Positions 61,251 to 64,000 of a DNA stretch of 64,000 bases are shown here, in pieces. The position numbers and the translations under genes were made by a program. The DNA is taken from NCBI RefSeq assembly GCF_004027225.2, contig NC_044282.2, positions 61,125,225 to 61,189,224 on the forward strand. Reading direction: 5' to 3'. Below the pieces are notes generated by a model. The model made no database searches. It had not been told where the DNA came from and saw only the letters and a list, made by a program, of their open reading frames with translations. The DNA comes from Strigops habroptila. Taxonomy: Eukaryota > Chordata > Aves > Psittaciformes > Psittacidae. Numbering within the stretch: the stretch's first letter is position 1; the number at the start of each line of letters is the position of its first letter.

Positions 61251-63002
61251 ACTCACGGACTCTGAAAAAAACAGTCAGAACATTATAGGACTCTGTGCAC
61301 TCATATACTGGCTTCTGAAACATACACTATTTATCTACTACCAAAATGCTCTCAGTCCTCTACAAAACACAGAGATACGGTGCCTGTCTGAATAAAACTC
61401 CATTTAAATTAAAAGCATCTCTATTAATTGGATTAAAGACCTTTCAAACACTAGCATTTAGCACTGACTTCTTCGTTCAACAAAAAACTGCTTTTCACCT
61501 TAATTGGCAACTGTTTCCAGAAAAAATTTACAATCACTAGTACACTGGAATTCGCAGCATTGCCATTAACTCTGACATCACTCCTACCAGGAAAAGGTTG
61601 ATCATGAAATTTTTGAGCCAGATTATTGCATACACTAGGAAAAGTTTTTTTATTTTCCTGATCCATGAGACTTAGTCTCTCTTGCAATGTTCAAGCCTGC
61701 TGTTGTCTGAACACCCAGCACCAAAGATAGGAGAAGTACAGAACCTATCCATGCAAACCGGCAATCAAAATCAAGCAAATAACAAACAGCATATTCAAGA
61801 GGTCAAAGCAAGCTGACAAATAAGGAAAGCGATGGAATTGCTGAGTCTTTTCTGCATAGGAGCAATGTCTCAACAGCAGCAACATCTCAAAAATGCTGTA
61901 AGGCTCCACAACACAAAGTTCTTGGGTTAGCAGATGCAGGACTGCTTGTGGACAATTTAAAGCATTATATAGCACATTATATATCTGAGAAAAGAAAAAT
62001 AAAATCCTTTTTGATGCATTTTTAAGTCCTCTTTTGGTTATATAAGCACAGTAACAGACAGTCTCTCCTATGAGGAGCTTACAGGCAAGGCAGGCAAGTC
62101 ACACACTGGAAACGGACTCATCTTTATCTAGGAGATGGGAAAGCGAGGTGCAAAGGAGAAGTCATTTGCTACATGTTGTACAGAAAAACTGGCAGAGCCA
62201 AGGAAAGACTACAGGTCTGCCAAGTGACCTCCAGTGCTTTCTGTATGAAACAACTACTCTTTGTTTAGAGTTCATAAATTGATTATATTTGATATCCTAG
62301 TCCTTCAAAACTGTTTCAATTTTAAGCAAAAGTTTTCTTTCCATTACTACCCAAATGAATTCAGTCAGAAAATGGACTAACCCTGAAAATCCAGTTTTCT
62401 AAAATAAGGAATTGAAGAAACGGGGGAACTAAAAGCTCCCGAAGACTTCACTTTGTCCATTGATAACTCAAACTTGTAGATGCTTCTCCACAGAGAGACC
62501 TGACTCTATCACTCAAAGGAGAAGGATTGAGATTTTATTCCCAGCAGCTGGAATTGGAAAAGATGGGATATATGAGAATATAAAGCCAAATGTCACTTCC
62601 TAGTAATTGAGCAAATAGAAAAAACACATGCCAGTCATTTAATCTCTTAAATTTCTTCAAAGGAGGACAAACTTTTGTACTCTACAGAGAATGCAATGAC
62701 AGCATTGCTTCTTTTGAACATGGCAGGAAGTTTTGCTGATTTCCTCATTTTCTGACTCTAAAGACGACAGCAGAATGGCTAGTCTAGTCTACTAACCACT
62801 GGATACTGTAAGTAGTATCCAAATCTTAGGCTCCAAATTGGTTTTGTAACAGTAATTTAAAGCCAGGGTTCTTTGGACAAGGTTGTACTTTTCTTAATAC
62901 ACTGTATACACTTGCAGGTATGCATGTTAATTATCTCTTGGCTAGCCAGTCTGACCTGCAATATAGTAGATGGCAGTAATTCAAAGTAGTGGATTATCCT
63001 AC

Positions 63003-63017
63003 AATAAATAAATAAAT
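63003..63017 (+). repeat. TAAA tetranucleotide tract
   Basis: About four units of TAAA in tandem (ATAAATAAATAAATA). Simple repeat. Confidence 0.8.
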
Positions 63018-64000
63018 ACCACCACATTTTCCTCAAGTAGACTTTTCCAACAGCTACAGGAAAACTGAGAGCTCCCTCCTTTACCTTAGTCTCTAAAAAG
63101 AAACCAAATGTTTCTTGGTTCTACAGGGAATTTAAATGCATCCAAATAGTCCCTTGGCATAGGCTGAGGAAGCATTTTGCCTTTTACACTTCTTGGAAAT
63201 GCTGTGTAATAACTTTTATTTGAAAATAAGTTACACTCGAGCAACGACTCAAGAATTTTTTCCATGCGTGTATAAAGAAAAGTGAACAAGACTTTGGGAA
63301 GACAGTGCATCAGAGAAGTAGAGGTTAATGTTGATTCATTTCAATTTAATCCATAACCTTCAGTGTTGTCAGTCTTCCTTCCTTAGATGCTTCTCAAGAG
63401 TGAAAGGACAAACAAGATGCGAGCTTGTGGATATGGGGAAAGAAAGAAGTTTAAGAGGAGGAAGTAAAGATTTTAGTGCTAAGTTTGACATGGCTTCTCT
63501 TACCTCGGCACAGAATACTAGCTCTTAAACAGCTCCAAACAGCAAGAAAAGATGCAAGGCCATAAGAAAGATCCACACAACAGTTTTCACTGTTAGGGGA
63601 GGACTTTTGTTTTGTTTTGAGTTTTTTTGTTGGGTTTTTTTTCCCCAAAATATATCTTCCAAATCCCCTCTAATTCTCTCCACTGTTTTGGAGGCATTAC
63701 CTTGCATAAAAGGGAAGTGGCTGAGAATTACTTCCTAGGGTACAGCTTCAGGCTTTCAAAGCAGGTGATACTGAACAGTTGTATCCAGTAACTTTGCTGA
63801 TCCTCAGTATCACAATTCCACCCACTGCAAAATAAAGGCTTCTTGGCAATCCCTGCAGCTTGCCAGCACCTCACAACCCCTGGCACTTTCATTCTTTAAA
63901 ACCTTTTTCTAAATAGATGCTTAACAGAAAGGATGGGCTCAGCCATCAATTTGAACCAGCCCAACTTTCAGCTCAAGTTTTTCATTCTCAAGCCAACTGA

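Larger units (their letters stand above)
57529..64000 (-). other. HMBOX1: HMBOX1 intron (partial)
   Basis: Upstream of the homeobox exon the next HMBOX1 exon (with the KKRAFYRWYQLEK region of the HNF-like N-terminal domain) was searched for and not found, so the intron exceeds 6.4 kb. It holds one young CR1 (59271-59501), a (TTTA)n tract at 61230 and a (TAAA)n tract at 63003. Nothing else was recognised. Confidence 0.85.

Noticed and set aside
57529..64000. Search for the next upstream HMBOX1 exon
   Set aside because: No sequence for the RWYQLEK region or the HNF-like domain was found on the minus strand, so the exon must be beyond the window.
1..64000. CRISPR arrays, operons, insertion sequences or phage genes
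   Set aside because: None seen. The intron-exon structure, CR1 LINEs and known vertebrate genes show that this is bird nuclear DNA.

Overview
This is genomic DNA from a bird. The main evidence is the many copies of avian CR1 LINEs with the typical 3' end (ATTCTATGA tail), the low overall repeat density, and the absence of Alu, L1 or B-type SINEs. The CR1 3' ends resemble the CR1-J-like type common in Neoaves, but I would not name a species. There are no prokaryotic or viral operons. Most of the window is intron, UTR and intergenic sequence, and nearly all long open frames in it are chance or CR1-derived.

Two vertebrate genes can be recognised from their exons, lying tail to tail. On the left, on the plus strand, is the 3' end of KIF13B (kinesin-3 motor GAKIN): part of an intron (1-2052), the last coding exon with the second half of the CAP-Gly domain (2053-2345), and a probable long 3' UTR ending near 7325-7335. 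On the right, on the minus strand, is the C-terminal part of HMBOX1 (HOT1, an atypical homeobox telomere-binding protein). Its five coding exons in this window are, in transcript order, 57375-57528, 35159-35241, 32686-32781, 30935-31029 and 27106-27243 (stop). All five junctions agree in reading phase. The divergent homeobox is split over the first three, with a 22.1 kb intron inside it. Upstream HMBOX1 exons lie beyond position 64000.

Between the genes, 7331 to about 10845 is intergenic, with a CR1 copy and two G-quadruplex-type motifs. From about 10850 to 27105 the sequence is downstream of the HMBOX1 stop. Its left edge (10860-10930) looks like the 3' terminus of a minus-strand transcript, and I infer a distal alternative HMBOX1 end. 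The convergent KIF13B/HMBOX1 order matches the mammalian locus.

CR1 copies of several ages are scattered through all introns. Some carry internal deletions. The least expected structures are a near-perfect 125 bp direct duplication spaced 999 bp apart inside the homeobox intron, a tRNA-Arg-like relic, a GC-rich minisatellite-like island in an AT-rich intron, and a triple tandem splice acceptor in HMBOX1. I did not find convincing evidence of a new biological system; this is largely an ordinary avian gene neighbourhood.
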